A stretch of DNA of 64,000 bases from Lutjanus erythropterus (GCA_020091685.1 CM034599.1:40845279-40909278); one strand, 5' to 3'; shown: positions 21,111-33,351, counted from the stretch's first letter. The notes: generated by a model not told the origin, from the letters alone. Numbers and translations: made by a program.

Positions 21111-22813
21111 CATAATTTGCTGTATCTAGCTGCCTGCTCTGCTCCATGTGTGGGCAGGGTTAATTCACAAAAAATCCTCAGAAGAATGAAAAGAACTTCA
21201 CACTGCAGAGCTTCAAGTCCTACTGTCAGCAAAAGAAAACATAACAAATGTAGCAGTGGACAGTGACCTGCATAGAGACACTGAGGCAGCCCTCAGAGTG
21301 AGAGAACTCTCCAATAATACTGAGCTGCAGAAGTCTCTGTGCAGAAATATTCCAATAAAATCATCAACCTCAAACACTTTTTGAAACCTGTGAGATGGGA
21401 AATATCTCCAGTGGAACTGCTACAAAGTCAGACAGTTGAAACAGGACATGGCGCCCCAACCAAACACTATCATTTTGTATAGGGACGCAATTCAGAAATG
21501 TTTAATCATTACCAATATGCATAAGGCATTCAGTATTAGCCAATTCATAGGCTTGTCACACATACAGTTTTATATACAATCTTAATCTTTAAAGTAACTG
21601 CAGCAGTACATGGGCTCTTTGAGGTGTACAGATGTATTCCTGAGAGAAAACATGAGTATCTGAGGAGGCAACATGACCTATTTCAGTGTGATGCTCCATA
21701 TCAGTTGAAGAGATGTCATCTTTCTCCATAAAAACCCAGCTAACATATTACACATGGATGTGTTTTGACTTTATAACCAGCTCTGCTCCTCACATTTGTC
21801 ACACTGAGCTGTTGGCTCTTTGAGCTGGTTGTATATTTGAGAAAGCAGACTTCACTTGCAGTAAATTGTCAGCTCCGTCAGACCTCTGCCAGCCGCTGTG
21901 ATCCTCAGGGATGTCTCAGATTTTACTGGCTTGCCAAGGCATGCATGTGTGTCTGTGTGTATGTGTATTTATCACCTTGTGCTGTAATTAGCTGCTTTGA
22001 AGAGGCCATACCAGACGGACAAGGCGGGCTGATTTGTGTTGCTTGGTCAGGATGTCATTGACACGAAGGAAAGTTCACTTGTCATTCATCTTTGTTTGTT
22101 TTCCAGTCATATATTATGTCAGTCATATAGAGATGTAAACACAGCTACAGTGTGTGTGCCATCAGAGTTGATTGCAGACTTATTTGTTCGCATATTTGTG
22201 TCTGAATGTAGAAAACGGAATATGTAATATGTTACCTTTGTCTACTGCAATCTCCCAGCAGGAAATGATTTGACATTAAAGGGTAGATTTGACCATGAAG
22301 GTCAGTTTCCTTCTGTCTCAGAGAGTACTGCTCAGAGAGCTTTCAACAGGAAGAGAAAATAACCCTGCTGATGTCATCATGGCTGGAGACAAACAAAATC
22401 ACTACAGAAATCTTGCATCACAAACTGGAGCAATGGAACTGAAAAGATGAGGAAAGGTCTAACAGAGCTCAGCAGTGACTGCCCAATTTTTCAGCACCTC
22501 TGGTTCTGGAAGTTAATTTTCCTGTTCATTCACTGACTTCATTCATGTTCCAGAAAATCCTTTTATAAAAAGCTTTAAGCCTGGAACCAGACCAACCAAC
22601 TATGAGATGAATCATGACCATAAAAAAAGAACAAAAAAGATTGGAAAATAGATAAAAATGCAAAGGTACAAGCCCCATCTGTCTAGAAAGGTTACATACT
22701 GTCTGCACATTTCAATGTGTCCAGCAGCAAATTAACTTTCTGTGCAGTTTTCCTTTGATATTTGTCATTATTCCATATCTATTTTTCCATCAACACAATG
22801 CATAAGCACTGCA
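21111..22813. other. Non-coding DNA, nothing recognised
   Basis: Open frames are at most 74 codons and unrecognisable. One short repeat block lies at 22345-22395 (see 19888-20169). Confidence 0.4.
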
Positions 22814-22853
22814 GTGTGTGTGTGTGTGTGTGTGTAGGTGTGTGTGTGTGTGT
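22814..22853. repeat. Interrupted (TG)n microsatellite
   Basis: TG units are broken once by TAGG. Confidence 0.95.
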
Positions 22854-24498
22854 GAGGATGTGGATGAGAGTGCCTGTGGCTGTGCTCATAGCAGACAAGT
22901 GTTGGCGATCAGAGCAGAGGGATTGAATTTAAGCAATAAATGTGTCTAGTGGCAGTAAATGTACAGTTTGTCTCATGTTTTGCTTATGAGCTGCTGGGTG
23001 AAGTAAGCACATTCCGCTCTGCCCAGGTCACAAAATACATTTCAGTGCTTTTTTACTGGGCGCAGCCTTGTGTTTACATGCATATTCTCAAAAAAAAAAG
23101 AAAAAAAAACAGACTTAAAATCTAAATAAATGCTTCAGCCAGTGCAGACACCTGCACTGACAAAAATGAAAGTGTGTCTGTTGCGTGAGAAGTGTGCGTG
23201 AAAAATGCATCTGACTTGCTTGAGATGGGGTTACACAGTAGCCTGACTGTATCTGCAACAGTTTTGGAAGCTGTCCCAAGTAAACACTAACAAATGTATT
23301 TCCAACACAGATGATCTGATACTTTGTTCACTGACCATAACCTGCTCCATGTGAGCATTTAACTGTAGCTGCAGAATGACTTACTTTAACTACAAATATG
23401 TGGATACCAGCTCAGCTCATATTTATCTATATCCCATTTCTGATTGGATGTTGTCATGACAATGCAGTCTCTTATACAATCCATCTTTAGCAGTAGTTCA
23501 TTAAGTATTCATTATTATTTTCTCATAAAGGTGACTTGTGCTGACTTTTTTCTGCCATTCAGATGCAATCAGTCTGAATCAGTGCATGAGGTTTTTTTTT
23601 GGCCCTGCTCAGTTTGTGAAATGGCTCGAGTCTGAACCATTTGAATAAGTGCTGGACGTAAAGGAGCCATACTTCCTCTGCTGCTCTTAGTGGCAATTAC
23701 CCAGCAGGCTTTCTGCTCTCACACTGAAGCTGCCTCTGTAATTATAGGCTGCTGGTATTGAGGCTATAGCTTCGCCTCTCAGCAGACCAGACGTGTAAGC
23801 AGCATCAGCGTGCACACACAGATGTCCACGCATACACACACAGAACAGAGGAATGTGAGGAAAAGTATGGACACACACACTCATACACACAAACTCCATG
23901 CACAAAGTAATGTAAATTAGCAGCAAGTGTGAACATACAGAATAATATGTCTGAGACTGATGGCAGCTCAGTGTGTGCAGACAGTGGAGGCACATGTTAC
24001 ACATGCACATGGAAGCCATTACATCCCCACACTACTGTTCCAAAGAGAACATCTCAGCAGTATGTGATTATTACCCTGAACGTGGAGCTCAGAAACCTTC
24101 GGCTATTCTCTGTGTTCCTTCCAGGCTGCTTTCACTGTGTCTCAGGCTGGCAGTGCTGGTGGCATACAGATGTGCAGTATAGCTGCTGAGATCCAGGTCA
24201 GACAAGGGTGAGCTGTGAGAGGAATAAAACAACACAACAGATTGCAGCGGGTATTCAGGGAGGATAAACAAGCACAACACCAGCACATAAAATCCAGAAG
24301 AATCAAACTGAGAAAGAATGCCTAGTGAAGGACAGAGCATGCACAATAATTGGATCCATTCTGCCATTTATAGTCTTTTTGATGAACTCTTGATAGCTTC
24401 AATCCAACTGTCAGAATATCAGTCCATCATGTTGGTTGCATAGTTCAACCACCTACTGAGATCTGAATGTCCATCTGGCAAAACTGCAGACTACTGGA
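22854..24498. other. Non-coding DNA with one GC-richer island
   Basis: Unique sequence. The block at 23640-23810, with GCCTCTGTAATTATAGGCTG, is denser and may be regulatory. CA-rich words at 23810-23890 explain the Cys/Val-rich frames on the minus strand. Confidence 0.35.
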
Positions 24499-24960
24499 TC
24501 ACACAGCTCCCTGTGGAGGTTTCTCATAAACAAACAGTGATGTTGCTATGTATATATGCTGTGTCTCATTCAGATTCAGGGGTGAAGCATCTGGGCAAAA
24601 AAAAAAAAAATCTCTAAAATATTTTCCAACAAGTGCATTAGAGACATATTCCATTATCTGACCAATTTTGTAAAATAAGAATTTATTATTAAATACCACA
24701 TACCTGTAATTCCACCATGGTGTCTTATAGGGCCTAAAATTATGCTTGTATGTAACTTTCCAATGTAGTGATTTTATGGGATCATTATCACATCTGAGGA
24801 GGAGGTTGATACCTCCTAGCTTCAAAAAAGACCTTAACCAGTTTATTTTAATAATATTACCATTAATAAACTCAGTAACCATGGCTTTTTCATATTCTTT
24901 GACCATAATTCCTTTCCTAATAGACTGTGTTTTTCTTGTCTAAAAATAATGAAAATTAGC
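24499..24960 (-). pseudogene. L1/Tx1-type LINE ORF2 C-terminal fragment
   Basis: On the minus strand a 135-codon frame (24906 to 24499) is open. Its first 85 residues show YEKAMVTEF, IIKINWLRSFLK, WKVTYKHNFRPYKTPWWNYRY and NNKFLFYKIG when read in order. This pattern (YEKGGL..DF, IKINWLR.FL, W..IYKHNF.P..TP.W.NRYI....KSLF) is that of the region downstream of the reverse transcriptase in fish L1/Tx1 ORF2 proteins. The last 40 residues, after an A run at 24598-24611, are probably not LINE. No catalytic core is present. It is a truncated copy without a visible 3' tail. Confidence 0.6.
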
Positions 24961-25069
24961 CTGCTGTATAGTTTTTATTGCAGCTTTATGAAGCGATGAG
25001 TAAGCTGGGTAAATGAATCTAGAAATGCATCCTTTGTAATATGAATGCATATATATTTAATGGTTGGGA

Positions 25070-25445
25070 CTACAGTTTTATATCTGTGCCCAACCCGACA
25101 GGACCCAAAAGGACCAGGTCGGGTTTGTATTTTTGTATTTTGTATTATTTTTATCATTATCATTATCATTATCATTATTCTTTTCTTTTTTTATTTGTTT
25201 GTCTTTTTCATTTCCCCAAGTCATTGCCAGTTCAAATTCCCCCCCATGTATTGTTCCTGTTGCTGAAAACTTCTACTGTTTGATACATATAGAAGAAGCT
25301 TGTTTAGAAAAATTTTGGCTATAATCAGGTTTGGGCTAAAATATACTCATTAGGGTCAGGTCGGGTCAGTATCAGACAGAATTTTGTCGGGCTAGGGCCT
25401 TGCTGGGCTCAACTTTTCAGGCTCCATTAAAGCTCTAGTTGGGGC
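25070..25445 (+). mobile_element. Non-autonomous DNA element with GGTCGGGTT motifs (copy 2)
   Basis: GACCAGGTCGGGTTTGTATT lies near the left side and GGTCAGGTCGGGTCAG and TTTTGTCGGGCTAGGGCC near the right. The middle (CCATGTATTGTTCCTGTTGC, AGAAGCTTGTTTAGAAA) matches 3550-3645. The right end is CATTAAAGCTCTAG. The element includes a TTATCA hexamer microsatellite. It is non-coding. Confidence 0.65.
25151..25179. repeat. (TTATCA)n microsatellite
   Basis: About four hexamer units sit inside the element at 25070-25445. Confidence 0.9.
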
Positions 25446-25550
25446 CCACTCAAATGACCAACTTTGGGTCCTGGAATACACTGAAACATCATCATCACTG
25501 AACAAAGTTATATTTTACAGTAAGTTCTCTGACCAAGATTCTGCTTCTTC
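25446..25550. other. Non-coding spacer
   Basis: Nothing recognised. Confidence 0.4.
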
Positions 25551-26274
25551 TTAACACAGGTGACAGCCATGAGTGGTCATTTTGACCTTTGAAATACCAG
25601 ATTACAAGATTAATGCATTTATCCTGTTAGTTTACTTTAAAAAAAATGAAATAAAATGTTTTGTAAAATATATTTATATATTTATTAATGATACAATAAA
25701 ACAATAATCAGCAGTATTTTTCTGTAGGGTAATACCCATCAGTGATCTGATTCAAATTTTAGATTCATCTAGAATTACTCAGGATGAGAAACAGTTAAAT
25801 ATATTTTATAAGGTTTAACACAAAAATTCAATAAGTTATAGGTGTTGAGACAAAAAGTGTTCCAATCATCCCCAGTCTCCCCTACTTTATTTTTTAATTG
25901 TGTCTAATTAATTAATTATTTGTATATTAATGTCGTGAAATTGGAAATCGAGACCACTTGTGAAGTTTTATTGACAGACACAATAATAATTGCTAAGCAA
26001 ACAAGATGCATCTCCAACTGTGCAAAAAATAAAAACATAACAGAGGCAGTTTCTGTGGGGTCAGTATGACCGCCTGTGGCTGAAACAGGTAAAAATGAAT
26101 CAATCATTTTTTTTGCCTTTTGTGTAATTTATATAAAAAACCTTTGAATGAAAATACAGACACTTTTAGGAAAAGTTCTGTACCAACAGCTTTGTATTTT
26201 TTAATTCAACAAAGTCATTGCACATATAAATTTGAAAACAGTTGAAAGGACCACCTTGGCTGTTCTAGTGTTAA
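25551..26274. mobile_element. piggyBac-like non-autonomous element with TTAA target sites
   Basis: TTAA at 25551-25554 is followed by ACACAGGTGACAGCCATGAG then TGGTCATTTTGACC. TTAA at 26271-26274 is preceded by a sequence whose reverse complement is ACACTAGAACAGCCAAGGTG followed by GTCCTTTCAAC. The two ends align as terminal inverted repeats (ACAC, ACAGCCA, GTGGTC in common) and both abut TTAA, the target of piggyBac-type transposases. The CTAGAAC start also suits that group. The 724-bp interior is AT-rich with no transposase frame. Confidence 0.7.
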
Positions 26275-27814
26275 AAGCCATTGTGTGTATCCCTCAGGTT
26301 GAACAGCATGCATTTGCAAAGCCAATTTTTTAAATATTTGAAATCATGCCTTGTTTTCACTGAGACTTTTTGTGATGATATAAAAAAGTCAAGTTATGCC
26401 TGTCTTTGCTACTCAGAGATGACAATAATTACTCTCATGACCACATGAGCACAAAAAGCATAAACATAACAAGACTAACTACTGTTTTTTTTATTCTTTC
26501 CCAAAGGTCAGTATCATTACTCAGGATCAGTTCATGTCACTCCTGCTGCTTTTTATTGTAGTCATGTAATCAGGGCTGATTTAGGCTGCCATGTAATTAA
26601 TGACCTGTTGGGACAGAGAAACAGTGCTTTCTGAGAACCACTGCTGTGGATAATGCTATTATTCAATCTACTGAGAACACAACAATTATTTTGTTGCCTT
26701 TTTTCCAGGACCGATAGGCTGCTTTCCCAATAATATGTTGTATTTCTCTAAGCAGTAACCCCGCTGCTGTTACTGAAAGCCTGCATTTGTCTCCTTCCTC
26801 TCTCTGTGCTTCCATCCATAATTTGAGTCTATTAGAATTCAAACAGACCTGCCATCATTAAAGGAAGGCTCTGGGGTAAATTTGGATGTAATTCATGTTT
26901 GCGAGACATTTGCAAGGCTCCATAAGTGAGCACAGCAGGGCTCCAGATATATTTTCTCTTTGTTTCAAACGGCTGACAGGTTGTGAGAATAAATAGAGCA
27001 GACTCTACACCTCGGGAGATCACTGAGCCCTCTGGAGTCTCTGAAGCTAGTTTATCATTAATAAACACTTAGTAGTCCCCATTTCCCTCCATCCCTCCCT
27101 CTCTGCTCCTGCACCTCCATCTCTCCATCCCTGCGCAGGAGAAGATGAATCATTAACAGTGTTTTTTTTAACAGATGAACATGCCTACAAGCTGAGAGAG
27201 AAAACAGTACTATACATTTCTATACTGAAAAGGCAACATCTTGTCTGCGTATAGAACAAGAAATATCACATCCTAACAAGTCATTGAAGCAAGGCAAGGA
27301 AAGGCTTTTTGCAGAGCTTACAAAATGATATATAAATGCAGTCTATTTGCTGTCTCTCAGGTACAGTGTGCTATAGTACAGTATGCTGCCCAGGGAAATG
27401 TTGGTACTTGATGGGCTCTAGTGAAGATTGAAACTGTGACCTTTGAGCAGCACAATTGTGTCTGCAGCCAGTCTGTTGCTACACATGCCACAATATGTGC
27501 ATGGAGATTAGATTGGCTTGACGCTGTGCCAAGAAACAACTGCCAGCGGGCTAATTTAACTTCACCTGTCTCCAAAACAGTTTCACTAATCTCCCATGAA
27601 CCAGTGTTACAGTAGCATCCTGAGCATTAGAACAGGTAGAGCTGAATAAAGACATGATTGAAACTATCTTACTCTAATTTTCACTTCACTGAAAACTAGA
27701 ATATTCCTTACTTTTTGTGCAGAATCAGACATGAGAAGATGTGTTTTACTGTCATTATTAGCAAGACAGTGATGCTGTCAGGTCCCTAAGCATCAATCTA
27801 ACTAAGATATCTGA
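26275..27814. other. Non-coding DNA, nothing recognised
   Basis: Open frames are at most 78 codons and unrecognisable. The block at 26830-27070 is somewhat denser unique sequence. Confidence 0.4.
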
Positions 27815-28005
27815 AGAAAATAGAAGAGGTCACCCACCAGGCAACAGATGGTGAAGCACCTACTGCAAAAACATAATGCTTGTGGCCATGGCTGTCGCTG
27901 GTGTGGATCCTAAAGAAATCCCAAAGAATCTGAATCACAGAGATCTTTCAGCTTACAGTCATGAATGAAAAAAATAGGCTGATCAGTCCAGCAGTATTCT
28001 AAATT
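27815..28005 (+). repeat. Second copy of the 17.7/18.5 kb teleost repeat
   Basis: AGAAGAGGTCACCCACCAGG, CAGATGGTGAAGCACCTACT, CATAATGCTTGTGGCCATGG and ATAGGCTGATCAGTCCAGCA occur in order. They match 17711-17759 and 18508-18545. Confidence 0.65.
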
Positions 28006-28831
28006 AAAATACACACAAGCATACATACAAGCGATGAAAAAACACCGAGCTTCCCATGCATTTTTAAGCTAGTAGTGCTGTATTTCTATATGGAGGACAC
28101 CAGAACATCTAGTCACATCAATGCAGATTTTCTGTGTGATCCAAACATTTCCAGAGTGCTGTGAAGTCCAAAAATCAAAATGTGTGGAAAAAGAACAGCA
28201 TTTTCCCTGTGGCTATGAAAATGTTTGCTCTCCCACACAAGGGAGGTGCACACCTGACAGGACGTGCTGAAGTAATCAGCTCCATAAACAACACCATAAC
28301 TTATATTCATTAAAGACAGTTGATTAAAATATTCTTTAAGTGTTAATTTAACAGCTGTGAGAAACAGGAGATCTGTAGTTTGTGATTTATTTTCATGAAT
28401 AAATAAAATAGATCAAAAACATCCTGCCATATGGGCAGAGTTATATTTTCTGTGATGAGCACGGTGTGCTGTCATGCTGATTTGAGCTCTATAAATCAGG
28501 TTTACCAATGAGATTTCTTTTGATTTTCCTTTTGTATAATCCAGGTTAGAATATTAAACACACTCAACTTGTGCAGTTTGCTGCTGACTGAAGCAAGCCC
28601 ACATAATGTTGGTTATTGCCTGATAGAGGAGTTTAGGAGCTATTTGACCATGTGAAATGCAGTTGTGAGTTGGAGTTTGAGTACACTGATGGTCTGTAGC
28701 CATGGTTTAGCTGATTAACTGCATGTGTGGCTATTAGAATTACAGTGATATTACAAACTCTTTTAAATGCCTGCCTACAGATATGACACCATCAAATCAC
28801 CAATATTTTCATTCAAAACCCCAAATTTCAG
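28006..28831. other. Non-coding DNA, nothing recognised
   Basis: Unique AT-rich sequence. Confidence 0.4.
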
Positions 28832-29030
28832 GACATGTTCTCACTCCTAATTCATCTAATATGGCAGTTTGGTCAGTGAACCTATGCTTTAAACTGTGAC
28901 GCTGTTGGTACTAGAGCAATAAATATTCAGTGTCCAAGTAGATTTTCAAAATAAGGCATCAAAACTCCTTGGTTAGGGTGAGGAAACAGGGTTAGGAAAA
29001 TAAGTTATCTTATGTAACTATTGGACAAAG
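28832..29030 (+). mobile_element. CTCACTCCCA-ended MITE, copy 2 (left part)
   Basis: It starts ACATGTTCTCACTCCTAATT, then ATATGGCAGTTTGGTCAGTG, TAGATTTTCAAAATAAGGCA and TAGGAAAATAAGTTATC. The right half is absent. Confidence 0.7.
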
Positions 29031-30760
29031 ATGGCAGAATATGCAGTTTAGAGTCTCATGAGTGGCTAATTATCACCATTTAAAGAGCATCACTCTGGTG
29101 TTTCTCCTGAAGAGAACAGTGACGACACATAGCAGCATCCTAATGGCTCATCCTTGAAGCTGATAGAGAACATATAATGGACGTGGGGAGAAGAGCAGCA
29201 CACAAACCTCTTCAGAGCGGCTTAATGTGATTTGTCCAAAGCTGCCTCTTAAGGCCAGACTCTCCACTCTATTGTCCGCTGGACCTTCTGCTCCTAGCTG
29301 ACCCTCCTGCCCTCACCTCTCACCTCTATCCATCACAGCTGCTGTGCTCTTATGATGGACGGGTGTTTCCTCCAGAGGTACGGGCTCCCTTCTTTCAGGT
29401 GATATTTTCCAGATGGATTGTGGTGCATAATGCTTTGAAATATTTTAAAGTCTGGCTCACGCTGGGTGTTTCACTGCTTGACAAAAGCAAAGAGGGAGAA
29501 GATGGTTAGTATGTAGAGGTAAGGATGGGAAAAGAAGAGAGGGAGGTGGAGAATAAAAAGACATGTCTTCCTCACTGTGTGTCTGCCTCCAGCTCCACTG
29601 CTGGGTAATATAAACAGTGGAGATAAGCTATAAAAGTTAACATCCCCATGCCTCAGTTTCCATTCGAAACACCTCTTTCATTGTATTTCTAAGAGCATGG
29701 CCTCATTGAAATTCATTGCACCACAGTTTCTCTAACAGATATCCTCACACAGCTTAAATAGATTTGCAAAACATGGCACTTTTTAATGCCTTCGCCTCTA
29801 TAGCAAATGAAGATATTGTGGATGGTTGTGGCATTGTGACATGACTGAAACAAGAACTACATTTCATTCACATTCAGGGACCACCAACAGCCTATCAGAG
29901 CCCAGTCCCGAGGTAGGCATCAATCATGGAGCCGGGCCACGCTGCCCTGTGTGCTCACTGTTCTAAAGCAGAGGAACAGGCTTTGACAAGGGCCCATTAT
30001 TCAGCAGCTCATCTCCTGTCGCTTCACACATCAGCCGTCAGCCTGTCAGCCAGCCTTATACCCAGAGGTCAGTGGCGGTCATCAGTCACATCACTAACAT
30101 CATTACAGCAGCTCTACACTGTGTGTTCATCTGTTTAACAAGGTGCTATTACATGTCACTCTGGAGAGCAGGACAGGAAGACTATCAATTAACAGCAGAG
30201 ACAATGGTGGATTTTACAGGTTTAAAGCTGGGGTAGGCTGTTTATTTTTGGTGTCACTGAGCAAAAATCTCACAATAATCAGTATAATGTAACTCAAGTG
30301 AGCTGAGGGAAAACTAGACTTCTGCTCCAACTCTTGGCTCTGCTTTTAGATTTCAGACAGTTGAGCTGAAGACAAGAGACTTAAGACAATTGCAGGTCGG
30401 TGATATAATTGATAGATACTATTTAGTGGGTTTCTGGAAATGAGACTCAATGGTCAACTGTCTCTTCCTGGAATCACTCACTGCAGTGTCCCCATGAACA
30501 CATGAATGATTTGAAATGGTTTGAAACTCTAAGAGGGCCTCATACTGAACTCTTTCCCCACCATTGATAAGATATTTTGTCAGTTGGTGTTTCCACTGCG
30601 AGGCGGTAGGGGACGTTGTGATGAATCATTTGACAAAAACATTCACTCGAAGAAGAAGGGAACCACTGGAATTGAGCAGCAGCAGAAAAAGATTGTGTTA
30701 TCTTTCATGAAAACATCAGAGCTCAGCTGCAGATCCGGGAGTCAAAGAACGTCATGACTC
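29031..30760. other. Non-coding DNA, some denser unique sequence
   Basis: 29060-29480 is a mixed-complexity unique block that could be regulatory. The 70-codon frame at 29926-30138 is unrecognisable. No repeat ends were seen. Confidence 0.35.
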
Positions 30761-30812
30761 AGACACAGAACCCAGACACAGAACCCGGGCACAGAACCCG
30801 GGCACAGAGCGG
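30761..30812. repeat. Four tandem 13-bp units
   Basis: Units of the form AGACACAGAACCC / GGGCACAGAACCC run head to tail. The last unit has decayed. Confidence 0.9.
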
Positions 30813-30911
30813 GGCTGTTCACACCGCAGCCCCTTGGACCTGCACCGCAGCAGGAGCAGACAGTGCTCCAGCCCACGGGCCTCTCAGACAGTGTTTCAGG
30901 CTGGGGGGCAG

Positions 30912-30929
30912 GACACACACACACACACA
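30912..30929. repeat. (AC)9 microsatellite
   Basis: This is an uninterrupted AC tract. Confidence 0.95.
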
Positions 30930-31330
30930 ATGTTAACCAAAACTAAAAATAAAAACACAAAGTCAATATTCTGCTTAAAAATGTCTTTTCCACAAAAAAG
31001 CCTGAAAAGTTGATTTTTTTTAATGCAACCAACCAACATTCAAGAGCTTATAAAAAAAAGAATGAATGAAGTTCAACAAACAAAACCGTTTTTGTGTCTG
31101 AAACTAGAAGTAATAGAAGTGATGTATCAGATTGTTTCAGATGTCCTGACCTGCTCCATGTCTCAGCGAACAGGCTCAAGAACTTCTCACTTCTTTTAAA
31201 AATGCTCGTCCTGGGTCTACCTTTGATGTTTCATGCATTTGCTTCACCTTCAACCTATTGTCTATGGCTAAGATCGGCTTTGACTTCCTTGACTCTGTTT
31301 TCCCCCCGGTCAGCTGTCAACATACCATGG

Positions 31331-31420
31331 ACAACAAGAGACTAATTTACAATATTGCAAAGAGGCACATTTTATATGATTCACAACAGCCTTTTTATAG
31401 AGATATCATGAAATAGGACG
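31331..31420 (+). pseudogene. MADF-domain remnant, copy B
   Basis: It starts at the ATG of MDNKRLIYNI, keeps the ILYD core and the FYRD segment, and stops at TAG soon after IMK. The W-containing second helix is not readable. A CCCCCCGGTCAG tract upstream corresponds to the splice acceptor of copy A. The DNA-binding domain is a family-level call, and this copy is not functional. Confidence 0.6.
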
Positions 31421-32690
31421 AGACTTTAAATGAAAACTAGGAGCTGTTTCGAGTGAAGCGCTGCATTTGACGCAGTTGACCATGAAATTCTCATAAACCG
31501 CCTTGAGCACTATGTTGGACTCTCTAAATCGGTCTTAAACTGGCTCCGAACATACATTACAGGAAGAAAATTTTTCGTTTGTCTTGGGAACCATTCGTCA
31601 GGGAGTTATGACATAACTTCTGGTGTTGCACAAGGAAGCTGCCTCGGCCCTCTGCTGTTCTCCCTATACATGCTTCCTCTCAGTAATATCATCAGGAAAT
31701 ACAATGTTAATTTCCATAACTACGCTGATGACACACAACTGTATATATCCGTACAGCCAAATGACATAGATGCTGTACGCTCCCTCACTACCTGCCTCTC
31801 AGCAATAAATAACTGGATGAGCAATAATTTTCTAAAATTAAATGAGGACAAGACAGAAATTCTATTAGTCGGCCCCTTATCAAAAAGGAAGGACTTGCTG
31901 GAAAAAACTGGCCATTTGTCCTCCTGGGTAAAACCAGAAGTAATGAGTCTGGGGGTTATCTTAGAACCTTAACTAAATTTTACCCCCCACATAAATAAAC
32001 TGACCAAGGTGGCATTTTTCCACCTCAGAAACATTGCCTAGGTACGGCCATTCCTGAGTCAGCAAGATGCTGAAAAACTAATCCATGCTTTTGTGTCAAG
32101 CAGATTGGACTACTGCAATGTCCTATTTACAGGTCTTCCAAAAAAGTCAATTGACAGGCTACAACTAATTCAAAATTCGTCTGCTAGATTACTGACCAAA
32201 ACAAAGAAGAGAGAACATATCTCTCCAGTTCTAGCCACATTGCACTGGCTTCCTGTGTCCGCCAGAATTGACTTTAAAGTGTCCCTGCTTGTATACAAAG
32301 CTCTCAATGGCCTAAGACCATCCTACATTAGAGACTCTCTGCTGTTCTATGTTCCATCAAGACCTCTCAGGTCCTCCAGTGCTGTTTGTTAGACACCCAA
32401 AACTATAACAAAAAGAAAACTGGAGATGCAGCTTTTTTCAGCTATGCTCCCAAACTGTGGAACAGCCTACCCAAACACATCAGAGAGGCAGGCTCTGTGG
32501 AGATGTTCAAACGGCAGTTAAAGACATCTTTTCAACCGAGCCTTCACAGTAGTTTGAAAGTAGTAGAAAGGCTAAGTTAGTTAGTTCCTCTTTTTTTACT
32601 CCATGCCCGATGGCTTTTTCTAAATTGTCATTTTATACAATCTTTAGTATTATCATTATTATGTGTATGTTTGTATGTATGCATTGTTTA

Positions 32691-32719
32691 TGTGTGTATG
32701 TGTGTGTGTGTGTGTGTAT
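32691..32719. repeat. (TG)n microsatellite in LINE 3' region
   Basis: TG units with one TATG interruption are followed by TATA repeats. Confidence 0.9.
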
Positions 32720-32905
32720 ATATATGTATATATATGCATGTATATATTCTTTTTAATCCTCTTAAAATTGTGCTATTCTTGCTTAATTTTTACTGTATGT
32801 ATATATATATTTGCACTTTTTACGCCTATTCTCCATAGTCTCTATTTTGTGATATACTTTGAGCTGCATGCTTTGTATGAAAGGTGCTATATAAATAAAG
32901 CTTAA

Positions 32906-32940
<35 letters not shown>
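32906..32940. repeat. (TTA)n tail of the L2 LINE
   Basis: About 11 TTA units directly follow the AATAAAGC end. Confidence 0.95.
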
Positions 32941-32943
<3 letters not shown>

Positions 32944-33140
32944 GTCCTACAACTATACAGACACACTTAAGAGAACTGCGTTAGTTCTGAATAAATAACT
33001 TAGACTCAAAATATGCTCATTTGCAGAGGGAGAAATCACAAGAGGCACTGCTGCAGCATTGCTTGTAGCATATCTGGACAAAAATCTTGCTCCATTTGCT
33101 CGAATTTGCTGGCTGCATGTTAGGAGGTGGTGTGAAAAGT

Positions 33141-33351
33141 TCCGTTTTATGAGCATATTGTTCAAGCAAATCGCGGGTCATTATGCAGCCTGTGACAGAT
33201 TAAAATAAACAAGATGTCAATTGTGTTGTTTGCAGACTTCCTTTTTTGCTGCCGTTTAACAACATTATGCTTTTTTTCTTGTTTCATGGTCTTCCTTGTT
33301 TAAAGGACCATGAATTGTGGTTGGAAGCCCAGAGAAAATGAGTTGGTGGCA
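33141..33351. other. Non-coding spacer
   Basis: Nothing recognised. Confidence 0.35.

Larger units (their letters stand above)
31455..32940 (+). mobile_element. L2-type LINE, 5'-truncated, reverse-transcriptase pseudogene
   Basis: Frame 31463 onward gives AFDAVDHEIL (motif A), GVAQGSCLGPLLFSLY (motif B) and YADDTQLY (motif C), then WMSNNFLKLNEDKTEILL, SRLDYCNVLFTGLP, LHWLPVSARIDFKV and, after a frameshift near 32385, APKLWNSLPKHIR. The catalytic aspartates are intact. In-frame stops at 31970-31972 and 32039-32041 plus the frameshift kill the copy. The endonuclease and the 5' end are missing. The 3' end reads GGTGCTATATAAATAAAGC followed by (TTA)n. This is the L2/CR1-like clade common in fish. 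It was inserted into MADF element copy B. Confidence 0.85.
31126..33140 (+). mobile_element. MADF-bearing DNA transposon remnant, copy B, split by a LINE
   Basis: 31126-31454 and 32941-33140 align with 15225-15640 and 16000-16125 of copy A. Shared words include ATCAGATTGT, CATGTCTC/CATGTCC, TTCTGAATAAAT and CAGAGGGAGAAATCACAAG. The MADF remnant at 31331-31420 reads MDNKRLIYNIAK, HILYDSQQPFYRD, then a TAG stop. The LINE lies between the two halves. Copy A has no LINE there. Confidence 0.6.
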
